In this document: positions 45,876 to 58,560 of the stretch, piece by piece
Layout: every line of letters begins with the position of its first letter
Position numbering within the stretch: position 1 is the first letter of the stretch
From: Diplolepis rosae
Lineage: Eukaryota; Arthropoda; Insecta; Hymenoptera; Diplolepididae
Assembly: GCA_030998225.1 (NCBI GenBank)
Contig: JAPYXD010000459.1
Location: 248,001-312,000, forward strand
Direction of reading: 5' to 3'
DNA: 64,000 nucleotides
The notes under the pieces: generated by a model
What the model was told of the DNA's origin: nothing
Seen by the model: only the letters and a program-made list of their open reading frames with translations
The model's database searches: none
Program-made: the position numbers and the translations under genes

Positions 45876-47560
45876 AGGGGTTACTCTACTATCTTTTTTT
45901 GAAAAAATCGATTTTAAAAAAATCACAGATTCTTCTAGTAGTCATGCGTAGAAATGCTATAGGAATAAATGTAAGGAGCAATTTTTTAAAAAAATTTTTA
46001 GAATCACTGCTCTTACAGAGTAATTTGGTAAAAAGAAGTAAATCGTGTTTTTCTCGAAACAATGTTTTTCGACCTGGTTGACATGATTTAGAAAAAACTA
46101 TTTGGTCGATCAAGCTCAAATTTTCATGAAATATTCTACACATATACAGCTATAGCCGGTAGCAGAATTAGAAATATTTAATCATATTAACTATGTTTTT
46201 TTAAACAATTTAAGTTGCAAAAACGGGTTAAAAACTTTAAGTATCAGTCATTTTGTTATTTTTCATCGAATCGCCAGTTTGAGCGCGCCTAGGGCGCGCG
46301 ATTTGATCGTCGCGCTCCGTAGTGCTCGATCGTCGCGTTGCGCGCTCCGTTCTTTCTGGACCTCGCGCTTCGCGCTCGGTCTTGTGCTCTTCGCATACAT
46401 TTAAGTTTATTTATTATAATTTGATACTGAAGCTCAGACCAATTTTATAATAATATTACAGATGATGTGAATTACACATTTTCTCAAAGTCACTCAATTT
46501 CTTTTTGAATTTAAGTGAAACAGGAAATTCAATTTACTTAAGGCTCTATCAGCCTTAAGGAACACATTCTCATTAATGAGAATTTGTAGATCTCATTCAG
46601 GCAAACAATTTTCCATCTAAACGTTTTTTTTGTATCTCATATATTTTGTCTAAAAAATGGAATTTTTGAATTTTAATCGTATTTTTTGGAATTGAAACGA
46701 AAAATGTATGTTTTATCAGAAAATAAGTGAGACAAAATTTGTAGATCTTTTTAAAAAGAACAACTTTGTATTCTTAGGTTTTTTTCGTATTTCGAATATT
46801 ATTGTTAAAAAATTGAATTTTGGATTTTCAATAGTTTTTTTTTTGAATGAAAAAGAAAAATATGCATCTTATGAAAAAATGTTACAATTAAAATTTGTAG
46901 GACTTTATGTAGAAAATAATATTGTATCATAACGTTTTTTCGTATCCCGTATAATTTAACTGGAAAATGGAATTTTGATTTTGACTTTTTTCGAATTTGA
47001 ATATGCTGTAACATTTCTAATTTTGATTTAATCAAAAAATGTTATCAGGATAATTTGTAGAGATTTATGAGCACTATCAAAAACCAGTATTGGAATTTTT
47101 GATTTTTTCAAAAAGTTATTTTCAAAAACACAAAAGTAGTGCTCAATCCCTGAATTTTGATTGGATATGGCTGGTTAACGAACTTGTCCTTACTTTTTCG
47201 GCTCCGATAAAGTGTGCCAAAGCTCAATTCAATCTGATAATTCTATCGAGAGTTATGCCGCACACGACCTACTACAGACAGACAGACAGACAGATAGACA
47301 GACAGACAGACAGACACTTTCGTAAAAACCCTTTTTTCTGACTCAGGGGCTCTCAAAACGTAAAGATTTGATGAAAATTTCGAAAGTCATTTTTCACATA
47401 AAACCAATACCTTCTCATCCATGATGAGAATGTAAAAATCTGTTGTACAAGTGTTAAACCTCTTCTTTGATGTGTAAAAAGATTGAACATTTTAAATTAA
47501 TTTTTCCATGAAAAAAACGAAATTTTTTAAACTTGCAAAGATAGTAGAGTAACCCCTTAA
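45872..47560. mobile_element. TTAA-flanked element GGGGTTACTCTACTATC
   Basis: Bounded by TTAA on both sides, with exact inverted ends GGGGTTACTCTACTATCTTT. Most of the interior (about 46270-47440) is an inverted, truncated copy of the 30791-32518 repeat, including its (ACAG)n run and GCGCTTCGCGC. It shares its left TTAA with the preceding element and its right TTAA (47557-47560) with the following one. Confidence 0.78.
46270..47440. mobile_element. Truncated copy of the (CTGT)n TIR repeat
   Basis: In inverted order it matches 30791-31930 and part of 32100-32150, keeping the terminus AAAACCAATACCTTCTCATC at the right. The other terminus is missing. A 74-codon frame here mirrors one in the 31300 region, but its composition is repeat-derived and no domain is recognisable. 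Confidence 0.75.
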
Positions 47561-47725
47561 TAAATATTTGCAATTAAAATTTTTAATAAAAAATTTTTTA
47601 ATACATTTTTTTAAGAGTGAAAATTTTTTTTCTGTCATCAAAGCAGCTCATTTCGATGCATTTTTAACGCAGTTTGCGAATATCGTCTTACTTTGGCGAT
47701 ATCTATAACAATTTTTGAGATATTC

Positions 47726-48082
47726 TTAACCCTCCGATAACAAACATATGAGGGATTCCCTCAGTAGGGTCAGTTTTTTCAAAATAACTTCTAATTTACG
47801 CTTCACGCAGTCTGGTCCGATTGAATACCTTTCCACGAATGATTCCTAAAGTTTTTTGTAGCAATAAAAAATGTTCAAGTAGAATACTCATTGAATAATT
47901 AATTGGAAATAGCAATGAAAATAGCTTGATTTCTTGAGTGCGATGTTGCCACATTTTGATGTTACGCGTTTAGTCAAGTATACATACATTTGGCAATACT
48001 GCAGATGTTCTAACACGCAGGGGAAATCCTCTAGGGCTTGGTAACCGTGCAATAAATTTTAAGGTAGGTATTGGAGGCTTAA
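47726..48082. mobile_element. piggyBac-like MITE nested in the left arm
   Basis: TTAA duplicates at 47726-47729 and 48079-48082 flank ends CCCTCCGATAAC and (read inward) GCCTCCAATACC. The right arm of the host element has no equivalent sequence at the mirrored position, so it shows the unoccupied state. CCCT-type ends with TTAA are typical of piggyBac relatives. No transposase inside. Confidence 0.72.
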
Positions 48083-48244
48083 AAAAAAGTGCTAAAAAAG
48101 TAGTGAAATTTCAGTGCTCTGTAATTCAGGAATATTTACGTTTTTAAATAAACAATAGGTCGATTTGTTTGTTTTTTCACAAAGAATAATTATCTCGAAA
48201 AAAATTTTAATTCGGATTATTAAACAAAAGTAAACAAACAGAAA

Positions 48245-49672
48245 AAATTGGGATTATTCTTACACCTGTCTGACATTTTCTCAGCTTATTTCAATTCAAG
48301 AAAATTGGCGCGTCGTCTAAATTGGCGCACCCTATTTTTCAGAAAATGATAACATAACAAAAAATAAAAATAGTTCTATCGTGTGCATTCTTGCATGATA
48401 TGTATTTGATAGAAAACATTATAAAAATCTAATTGCTTAATACAGTTTTATTGCGATTAATCGTTTTTTGGCATAATAGTTATGTTCGAAGCCATTGAGT
48501 TAAATCGTTAAATAATAGTAATTCAAGGTGAATTAGATTAATGCAACGATTTTATAATCTTTGATATTTAATCTTACGATTAGGATAGAATATTTGTATG
48601 AAAAAATAAGCATTTTACGTAAAAAGTATTTAATTAATGAACGATACACTTGCGGCAAAATTGGCGCATACGAGATTCAAATCAGAGGCGAAGTTGGCAC
48701 ACGTGTTGTGTTTCTGGAAACCGGTGACTGAAGTCAAGTGCTCGGATGTTTATGATTGAAAATATAAAGAAGATAGTAAGTACACAATTATTAATATATA
48801 GATATATACATTTGAATGTTGCTGGACTTTTCTGCTAATCTTTTTCTTAAGATTTTTTGTGACATGGGAGGTAATGTGGTTCGCAAAACTGATGTAACGA
48901 CTTTGTAAGGTTATATTCATTTGAACAATCAGTGGTTACATTTTTTTTTTAAGTTTGAGGTATTAAGGCATTTTAAAAGCGATTTTTAATAATTAATTTG
49001 CAGTCTGACAGTGTTTTGAAAGTTTTCTCGATTTTAAGATGTGAAAGCAATGTAAGTAAAAAATTTGTATTTTTGATTGATTGTATTTATTATTTATAAG
49101 TCTTCTAAAGTTAATAATTGTATATACTTCTGATTACAAATTCAAATAATTCTCTATAAAAATGATTTCAATTTGAATATTCACTTAAATATCCACAATT
49201 GCCAGTATTTTATTGTACAAATATAAAATATATTTTAACTTTGGCTGGTTTATGTGAATAAAGGTATAAAAAACTTCACATATCTTGATATACTATCTCA
49301 AATTTAGTTTCTAATTATAACTACCTCTTTTCATCAATCTTTGCTACTGAAATGTAATTCTAAATCTCTGAAAATATAACTAATACGTGGCAAGAGAAGA
49401 TTATAATATTAGTGCGTCAATTTACCCGCCGTGTCGGGTAAATTGACGCACTAATATAAATAATAATAAATAAATAATAAATAAATAAATAATAAAAACT
49501 AATAAATAAATAATAAAAACCTGCATTAATAATTTTCAATGCAATCTTTACCCATTGGAAAGTATAGAAAAGATATCCAGCTATTAAATAAATGTTTTTT
49601 CATCATTTTTAGTCATGTACTTTCTTTTTAAACTCGCACTTTCTATTAGGTGCGCCAATTTCGCCGCTTCTC
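48245..49672. mobile_element. Probable insertion with ATTGGCGCA sub-repeats
   Basis: This block separates two segments of the left inverted arm that are closer together on the right, so it is an insertion. AATTGGCGCACC near 48340 and GGTGCGCCAATT near 49650 are inverted near its ends, with further GGCGCA-like words inside (48302, 48659). It also contains a perfect hairpin at 49406-49457 and an (AATA)n run at 49458-49520. Exact ends are uncertain. Confidence 0.5.
49406..49457. repeat. Perfect 23-bp-arm hairpin
   Basis: Arms 49406-49428 and 49435-49457 (core GTGCGTCAATTTACCCG) are exact inverse copies around a 6-nt loop. The arm contains the TGCGTCAATTT word, related to the GCGCCAATTT sub-repeats of the surrounding insertion. 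An AATAAATA-rich run follows directly. Confidence 0.8.
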
Positions 49673-50098
49673 CCCTATATCGGGATTTTCGACAAAAAAA
49701 ATTTTTCTTTGAGAGATATATTAATTTAACCTTTCGATAAAATTGGACAAAATGCTAAATTCTCTTGTGCTTAAAATTCATTATTTCCAGTTGAAATAAT
49801 CAAATCGATTTCGGGTCTTTTTCATTTTTGAGCTTATTATGTTAGGTTTTTAGATAAATAATTTCATAATTTTTATTTTGTTAATTAACTACAGATATAA
49901 GCAATTTAATTATTTAAACAATTTTTGCATATTTGCCCCCTCAGTAGAAAACTTTGAAAAAAATAGTATCATGCGCTATGTCTCAATATAACTAACGCAT
50001 ATTTAATAAAAGTGGAGACTTTATTAGATCGGAATATATTAAATATTTTTGAGCGCGCGACATGTTTAATCATGTCCGAGTCGACCAAAAGGACATTA

Positions 50099-50831
50099 AC
50101 ACGTGGATCAATAAGTCCCGGGACTGACACATAGATGGCGTTGCCAGCAAAAGTTCTGTATGATTTTTCATGAGTACCAACCTTCAAAAGATACCTGTCA
50201 AAATTTCATGACATTCTGATGTTTGGTCCACGAGTTACAGTGATTTAAGTGACGCAAGTCTTGATATTCTCAAAACAATGGATTCGAAACAATTTCGTGT
50301 GTTGATTTACCATTGCTTTTTGATGAAAAAAAACACAGTGCAAGCTCAGCAATGGCTTGAAAAGTGCTTCGGGGACTCTCTCCATCAAAAACAACCATTT
50401 GTCGGTGGTATGCTGAGTTTAAACGTTTTCGTACAGGCACTGAAGATGCTGGACGCTCCGGCCGGCCGAATGAGGTAGTTACACCGGAAACCATCAAAAA
50501 AGTCCACCAAATCGTTTTCGAAAACCGTAAATTAGAATTGCGTGAGATAGCTGACACCTTAAAGATCTTATACGGCAGTGTGTACGCTGTTTTGCATTAA
50601 CATTTGTCTATGAGGAAGCTGTTGTCATAGTGGGTGCCGCGTTTGCTCACGGTGGATCAAAAACGACAACGTGTCGTTGATTCCGAGCGCTGTTTGGAGT
50701 TGTTTGGCTGAAATAAACCGAATTTTTTGCGTCGGTATGTGACAATGGACGAAACCTGGATCCATCACTACACTCCGGAGTTAAAGCGGTCGTCAGCCGA
50801 GTGGACTGCAGTCGGTTATCTGAAAACCTAA
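50099..50831 (+). pseudogene. Mariner relic, 3'-truncated
   Basis: A TIR-like start GGATCAATAAGTCCCGGGAC is followed by MDSKQFRVLIYHCFLMKKN (50278), then in a shifted frame TICRWYAEFKRFRTGTEDAG, RSGRPNEVVTPETIKKVHQI and LREIADTLKI (HTH-linker-HTH). Past a stop come VPRLLTVDQKRQRVV and LRRYVTMDETWIHHYTPE with the first catalytic Asp. The sequence stops matching mariner soon after, at about 50830, where the inverted arm resumes. Frameshifts and stops make it dead. Confidence 0.82.
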
Positions 50832-51070
50832 CGTAATAAGCAAGAAAATGAAACAAACCCGAAATCGATTTGATTATTTCAACCGGAGATAATGAATTTT
50901 AAGTACAAGAAAATTTAGCATTTTATACAATTTTATCAAAAGTTTAAATTAATATATCTCTCAAAAAAAAAATTTTTTCGAAAATTCCGGTATACGCGTT
51001 GGATAATTTATTAAAAAGAAGCTATAAAATACATTTTATGCAAATATAAATTCTGAACTCAAAACGGTTG

Positions 51071-51899
51071 TACACTGAGAAAAAAGATTTGATTGAATCA
51101 AAGAAAATAATTTGTTTGAACGACTTTCTCTGATTCAAAGAAATGATTTGTTTAAATGAAACAAAATTTGTTTGATTCAAACAAAATATTTATTTGGTTC
51201 AAAGATATTTTGTTTGAATCAAACTGTGGGAGTGCAGGTAGAAATAAATATGACGCGAATTACGTGTAAAGCAACTCTTAATTTATTTGATGTGAAAGGT
51301 CCCTAGAGTGCTGACCGATGTGTCGAGGTCGCGTTTCTTTTACTAACTAACTTTCGTTCCTTCCACTCTCGGCTGCGACGTGGAGGGGGGAAGGAATCAG
51401 GCCCAGCTATGTTGCCGCTTCGCTGTTTCTCCCATGCCACGTGAAGGCAGGGGGAATGCGGCAACGCTGGAAGTGATCGTCCGTCGCTTGGCGACCGTGC
51501 TGGCCAGCTAGAGGAAAAACCTAATCCCGAAATTTACGACTGCAATTGTGTTCAGCTAGATGTACCGACATCGACGCAGGCAACATTCCAAGGTACAATC
51601 TAGAGGGAAAACCTATAGGGACAAATCATTCCCGAGAATTAAAAGAATAGCTAATTTACTAACGGTCGGGCAGCACTCTGTAATAAACTTGTGAATACAA
51701 TGATTCCCGAAACACATTTATAAAATTCGTAGAGACCAGGTTAAGAAAACTAATTAGGTACTAAGAAAATACGTCGAAATGTAGTGACCGCTACAAAAAC
51801 AAATTTTATTTCATTTAAACAAATAATTTCTTCAAATCAAAGAAAGTCGTTCAAACAAATTATTTTCTTTGATTCAATCAAATTTTTTTTCTCACTGTA
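51071..51899. mobile_element. Foldback element (TACACTGAGAAAAAA), split by an insertion
   Basis: Arms of about 110 bp, from TACACTGAGAAAAAAGATTT, share GAATCAAAGAAAATAATTTG and TTTGTTTAAATGAAA in inverted order; TA stands at both edges. The middle is replaced by a GC-richer block at 51225-51795. A fragment with similar TTTGTTTGAATCAAA words lies at 24300-24365. Confidence 0.78.
51225..51795. mobile_element. Candidate solo LTR
   Basis: The 571-bp block starts TGTGGGAG and ends CCGCTACA (TG...CA). It is more GC-rich than its surroundings, contains an AATAAA-type signal near 51683, and is inserted in the loop side of a foldback element. Flanks CAAAC and AAAAC are a possible 5-bp duplication with one mismatch. 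This is what a solo LTR left by recombination looks like; without a full-length relative it is not proven. Confidence 0.45.
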
Positions 51900-52650
51900 C
51901 GATTTGCAAAATAATGTCCCATATGTACAGACCTTATATCTACTGACTCAAAATAAAATATACAAATATGCTCACCTTATATCTAATGAATTAAATCGAA
52001 TAACACAAAAACACAGATGGTAGAAACCGGACAAGGGAAAGAAAAATAAACATATTCACTATGATTGAAGACAAGTTTCACCCAAGAGTGAACAATGTGG
52101 TTGATTATGAATTTCATACAGTTCTAAAATAAAAGGCGATCACTCATATTTCATTCACATCACTTACGATCACATGACATCACGATCCGATTAAAAAGCA
52201 TGTTCGTTCAAGCAAACGTCGAACATTTTAATATGGATAAATGAAGATCTGATGCGCAGTACAGCATTTAGTACAAGTTTTCGGAAATGAAAAAGAAGGG
52301 TACGCCTTTATCAAGATATTTCAGAAACGGATGATCCGAATTAAGTTTTTTTTCAAGATTATTTTTTTCAATGAAAAAAGAAACAAATCGACTTATTGTT
52401 CATTAAAGTAAAGTGAATATGTCCTGAATTGTACAGCACTGAAATTTCAGTACATTTTTAGCACTTTTTTCCAGTTTTTTTAGAATATCTCAAAAATTGT
52501 TATAGATATCGCTAAAGTAAGACGATATTCGCAAACTGCGTTAAAAACGCATCAAAATGAGCTTTGTGAATGGCGGAAAAAAAATTTCACTCTCAAAAAA
52601 ATTTGTTAAGCAATTTTTTAATAACAATTTTAATTGCAAATATCTATTAA

Positions 52651-55600
52651 ACTAGACGTTATAGCAAGAAACGGAAGCCAGGTTCATCCTTAACTCTTAA
52701 ACCTCGCTATGAGATCTTGAATGTTACGGATGGTCCAAAGTGTGCAATAGTTTTTTGGAAAATGTTGTGATTGATGTACAAAACCTAATTTATGGAATAT
52801 CGATTGCTTTTAGAATCGAATTAAATCCACACTTTTGAGCCTTGGTAACCTGATTGCATTCCAATGGCTAATGCAACTCAGCATTTCTGGTCATACGAGC
52901 TGGTCTCGAGACGTAGAGTAATTCCTGATTTAACCTTTCCAGTTATTTAAATACATTTAAGTAACAAAACCTTTAAAGGTAAGAATGGTTCGCCCTTATG
53001 TTTTCAGGTACATTAAAGTTTTATTATATAGATTAATTAATAGTGAGTGCATAGGCACTCGATCGCTATGGATTGTAAAGATATGAATTAAGGGAAAAGC
53101 AAGGAATGAGTGTAAAGCGAGAAAGAATAGAATATGAAAGAGAATGAGCAATAGCAAACTCGCGACTATATTATCGCGATAGAATGGACGAATAGAAGAG
53201 AAAAGAGAGAACGAAGGAGAGAGGAAGAGAGAGAGATATCTAGCGCACGTACACCCATGCACTGTTTGTCGCCACAGTTTTCTGCCGCTTGTCGATTCCT
53301 CCTTTCGTTTGCCTATATACATGTCTAATATACTGGTCTCTTTTAAAAGAATCTTGATGTGCCTTGCTGTGCATTACGAGGCTAGCATACATTTCATAAT
53401 TGTATCTTCTCCTCATACACCTATCCTTGCTCAAATGCTTTAGCCAGCTGATCTCCCGCCACAAGGGCCACGTGCTTTTTGTAACTAAAACCCAAGACTC
53501 ATCTGAATACTTGAACAATTATGTTAAAGCTTTAATTCACCTAAAGATTATAAGCCTAGACTAATTAAATGTATTTCGATTTACTCTGAAATATATTAGA
53601 AACTTAAATCGTTTCTACAATTTGATGACCATGCATCAAATATTAAAAATCGATGAGCGCATTTCCTTTCTCACGATAGGTGCAGAAAGAGGGGAGAAAT
53701 AATTGCCATAAAAAATCAGCAAATGATGCAATAACCACATCAGCATTTGTGAAAATTCGTAAATCCTCTCTGCCATTATTACCACTGTCCAATCATTAAC
53801 TCCTTAATCATCAAAAAACCCAACCATGCTCACCTCGCGATAAACTAGTAAAACGGATCAAGGCAAAATCAAAATCGCAGTCCTCTAAACGTCTCGATAC
53901 CGATCAGACCTGAGAGTAGTGAAGAAAATACTTTCCGATTTTTTCAGATTCGGTAGTTGAATAAAACTCGTAAAATTGCCTATCGGAACATTTTACAAAA
54001 CGTTTTGGGCGGACGTAAAAGACAAAAGACTTCATCTGGACAGAAGCAACAAAATTTAATTCTACCTTCGGCGGACTAATTCAAAAGTCTAACTCGTTTA
54101 AAGAAACGGCACAAAGCAGTCTTCTGAGTGTCTCGAACATATTCAGACCTTAAGAATAGTAAGAAAATTTAAACTTTCCTTCATCGTGCTCGTCTGCGGT
54201 CCGGAACGACTATCTATTCCTCACAATTCGTTAGTTGACTCAAGTCCTAAAATTATCTACGAGATAAATTCGGGAATCGTGTCGAGCGGACGTAAAAGAT
54301 AGAATCTCCATCCGGACGGAAGTAACTTAAACTTCGGCGAGCCATCTGAGGCCCAATTAAATTTTTCGGGTTCTCCTCAAAAGGGAAAATGGCAAAAAGG
54401 TGCGAAAATCACCGAAAAATTAACACTGCCGAATCTCAAAACAGTGATGATTATTTTTCACTAAATATTTATCATTGGAGTTTATAGGGAAATTTAACGG
54501 CGATGAGGACGAATTTAAAAGTATTCGATCTTTTTCCGGTTTAAAGCCAACCGTTCCTTTTTCGTATTAAAGCCAATAGGCAAGTGGCAAAACGGTGTTT
54601 TGTGTTTGCGTACGCGTACGTTTGAGCACGTTTCACAAAAAAAGGACTCGAGTTGTTTTTATTTAAGCAACGAAAACTACGAAACTTCTCCGCCCAATTC
54701 TGAAGGAACTAAGGATCCAATATTTTTCTCTCTTTCTCACCCAGGATTGGTAATTATAAGGTATCGTACCAAATATATATATATATTTATATATGTTTAT
54801 TTTCCTCTACTCTTTTACCTCTTATATTTTATAAAATTATAAATTGGGAATCTTTGAGCATAAGGTATTATTTTCTTCATTTATGTGGGTCTAGAAGGGA
54901 TTTTCTTTTGTGCCGGGTATAGCCTCCTCAGTCAGAGGAGAGGGTCAAACACGAGTCCTAAAATAAAAACAAAATTTTAATTAGTTTAAATACCGATTGG
55001 ATTTTTGCAGTTTGGAGCCTCCACGGACGAATTATTGAACCAGGTGAATGGACATATTATTTTAATATTTTCTTTTACAATTTAAATTGAATACTCGTAC
55101 GTAACATTAAAACGGTGAGTTATCATGGCTAGAATAACGTAGTCGCTAAAACCAGGTAAAGGTAGTCTGTACACTTCATTGGATGAATTAAAACGGAATT
55201 AAAAAAGTTTCAGAATTTTCTTAAATTGTTTGGATTGATAATTATTTCCTCATTTTTAAAATTTATAGTTTAAAATGTAACAAATTCGAATTATAAACAA
55301 GCATAGTTCATTCTACTTTTGCCGGGTAAAAATTATAAAGACAGAAATATATCAGGAACGAATATACTTTTGTAGGAGAGAGTAATGGAAAGTTGACAAA
55401 TTTACTTTTATATTATACACAATATAGTCAAACCACAATGTTCCACGTTGTCATGTTACGCATTTGATTTTATATAACCTAAAAGTTGATTTTGTGAAAT
55501 TACAAATTTGTCTGTGACTTCATTACATAGTCTCTGTGACTACATTACTTAGTCCCGCGCCCACTTTTACTACGTACTATACATTGACGGGTCAAAAATT

Positions 55601-57980
55601 GTTTGGATTCAACCACCAAAAGTAATCAAGGACAATTTCAACTACATATATCACGTCACAATGCCCAGGATTTTTTCTCCCTGCGAGAGACGTCGATTTT
55701 GCAGCATGTCAACAGTCGGCCCAATCTAGAATTTTGTTTTCGATGCTCATATTAATCAGGGTCTGGGATTTTTTAGCGAAGGAGCGATTATCAAATATGG
55801 TTAGTGTAAAAAATCTTTATTTTTGAAACAGTTTTTCAAAGAGTACCATTTCTGTTATGAATATGGAAAGCGTCAAATGTTTTATACTGTTGATAATTGT
55901 TATAATACTTTGATAATCGAACATAAATAAAGTCGACGCAACAGTACTCATACTATTACAAAAGATGAAAATTACAAAAGAAGAAGATAAGAACAAGACA
56001 CGGGTGGTATTCAACATGTATTATCTATTTTGATTTGCTATTCAACGTATTTGAAGATCATTAAAATTTTATCGCGGAGTTTCTAAATATCAACAAAAAA
56101 TAAGTAGATTTTGTATGAAATATTTTTCCACATCACTGTTATTTTAGCTGATATTCATCCATCTGTTGAATTACATTTTTATTTAGAAGCCTTTTTGTAC
56201 CCTCAGACGTTCGAGTCCGCAGAAAATACGTTTCTGCGATATAAATATGTAGTTTCCATTCTATATCCTTGAACTCCTGATAATACAATCGAGATAGAAC
56301 GGAACAAGTTACGTCTTTCCCGAAATAACTTCAACTTGATAGTATAATAATAATGATAATAAAATTGTGTGCCGTTTTAAAAGTCTGGCCATCGGAAGAT
56401 GATAAAAGATATTAAGGTTGAATATCTAGATATGAAATCGTACGATCTTGATGTTAAATTTCAATATTCAGGATATTAACTATTTGCACTTAGATGTCCC
56501 CTCGAAGGGAAAATCGTAAATTTTAATCGTAAATCTCTGAATGCCTCCAATATTTATTTTTCTCAGTGAATGCATGAAAACATACATTTTTACAAATTAT
56601 TCTATTATCCCTTTTATTCCTGGCGTAAAACTTTTTGACTGTTTTTTTTCTTCATCTGGATAAGTCATTAGTATAATTAACATTGTGTGCGAAAGTTATT
56701 CATAACGCAAAATGCTATATATTTCATTTTTCAATCCATTGACAAATTAATCGAGTCCTTTTCGTATAAACATATTGTACCTCATTTTAATTCTATTTAA
56801 TTTGAGTGACTGTTTGAATAAATTTTAATTCTATTGACAAGCATATAAACTGAAATCAATCTAATCCTCCTTAATGATAAAACGTGACTTCAAGAGTTGC
56901 AGTTAATTCAATTCCTTACACGAAGTATTAATAATTAACATTTTAATCCGGAACAACCCGTTCAACTAAAATGGATCCAATGCAATCTCGAACAATACAA
57001 ATATTAAAGAATTTAAAATCATTTGGAATTCTAACCAATCTCGTTTTTCGTCCGCATTTTAATTCAGTTCAATTGGAAGTTTCTTATCCGGGTGCTATGC
57101 CTTTATACTTATTTTTAAGTTTTTTAACATTAAACCTACTAATATTGGTCAAATTACCGTTTAAAACTTTGATTAAAAGCTTACATACATAAAATGTTAT
57201 CAAATCGACATTTAACTTTATGAATTTTCCAATAATAAAATTATCACATATTTAGTAATTTGGCAAACCCAAAAGTAGGTTTCTACCTGTATCCCATCTG
57301 GTTTGCAAATTACACACTGTACCCGATGTGTATGTGCATTGGCGCACATTCTATTTTATGTGACTTGGGCGCATTTACGAGTTTTTCTGCGTACATTCAA
57401 ATCCAATCTGAAAAGGTCGAAATTGCCGTGATTATCGCCCATCTCACTTGACATTTCGCGAATACTTCCGGCCATTTTGATTTTCTCGATCTTTTGTAGT
57501 AGTACACTGAGAAAATTATATCTGAATTTTTCCTGTTTTTTATAGGAATTCTACCTCAGGGGGTAGACAATAGGAAAATTTGCTAGTTGAAAAGAAGTAT
57601 ATACTATTGCGAAAGTGAAATAAGAGGATAAAAAATGTAAGTATTTACTTTTTTTTATAGGAAAGTTGTTATTCAAATTTTGACGGAAATAATACCTTAC
57701 TTAGAGGAAATATGTACAGTAACTGAATCTAAAAAAGTCCGATAAATTATGGGACTTTCTATCGTCCGTCGATTTCCGATAAATGATCGGAATAAAAACC
57801 TCAAGTTCAAGGCAGATTTTACTGGTTTTTTTCGGACTGATGGCATCAACTATACACGACTCTGTGCATTGGTGTGCGGCGTGCTCACGTGGGCAGTGTA
57901 CTTGTGGCGTGTGTATACAGACGTGCGTCATGCTCGAATGTAGTAATGTATTTTAGCTGCACAAAGTGACTTAGCGTACA
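52651..57980. other. Intergenic DNA, mostly unassigned
   Basis: No recognised gene. A minus-strand 92-codon frame at 53240-53518 has near-normal amino acid composition but no domain I recognise. About 53880-54115 and 54118-54355 are diverged direct duplicates sharing GCAGTC-T-CT, GCGGACGTAAAAGA and CATCxGGACxGAAG words. A stretch at 54910-55050 with GCCTCCTCAGTCAGAGGAGAG is also unidentified. The duplicated stretch could be part of an old retroelement leader, but nothing confirms this. Confidence 0.35.
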
Positions 57981-58560
57981 TGTGTACGTGTACCTATTTG
58001 AAGAAGTGAACTTGAAAAAATATTTATAAATTTTTGCTTTTTTTTTATAAAACGCCACTTTATATGAAAACACAAAACTTCATAAAATTAACGAAAATTA
58101 CTGACTTTTCATAAGGTCAACTATACAAAAATTTTATAAAGTTTAGTCTTTTAATAAAACAAAGTTCTTTATAAAAATAGAAAACTTTATAAAACTTTCA
58201 TAAAGTTTACTATATACAAAATTGGTACATTTATTCAGATTTCATAAAATTACATTATTAATACTCATAATATATACATTTTTTCCTAATGTTCACTTTA
58301 TAAAAAAACTATATTAAAATTTAACAAAGTTGAGAGTTTTTATAAAGAATCGCACCTTTATAAAAAGACAAAACTTTATAAAAGTCAGTGATTTTATAAA
58401 GTTTTGTATTTTTATAAAAAAACGCACTTCACAAAGACAATTTTTATAAAAATTTTCATAAAGTTGACTTCATAAAAAATCACTAATTTTATAACATTTT
58501 TATTTTTTAAAAGTGGCTTTATAAAGTTTTTAATTACTAAGGACCATTTGTATATCGCTA
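57981..58560. repeat. Degenerate TTATAAAG-rich repeat region
   Basis: Dozens of TTTATAAAG/CTTTATAAA and TTCATAAAG words in both orientations fill the stretch. The outer parts (CGCCACTTTATATG and AAAGTGGCTTTATAAAG) are inverted. It is probably an old foldback element with subterminal repeats. Confidence 0.5.

Larger units (their letters stand above)
47557..52650. mobile_element. Large TTAA-flanked inverted-repeat element, heavily interrupted
   Basis: TTAA at 47557-47560 and 52647-52650 flanks inverted arms. The outermost 170 bp match clearly (ATATTTGCAATTAAAA, ACGCAGTTTGCGAATATCG, TATAACAATTTTTGAGATAT). Matching continues at 48083-48240 versus about 52330-52480, and at 49675-49850 versus 50850-50995. 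Between these, each arm carries its own later insertions, and the centre holds a mariner relic. So this was a long foldback element before it was invaded. Confidence 0.75.
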
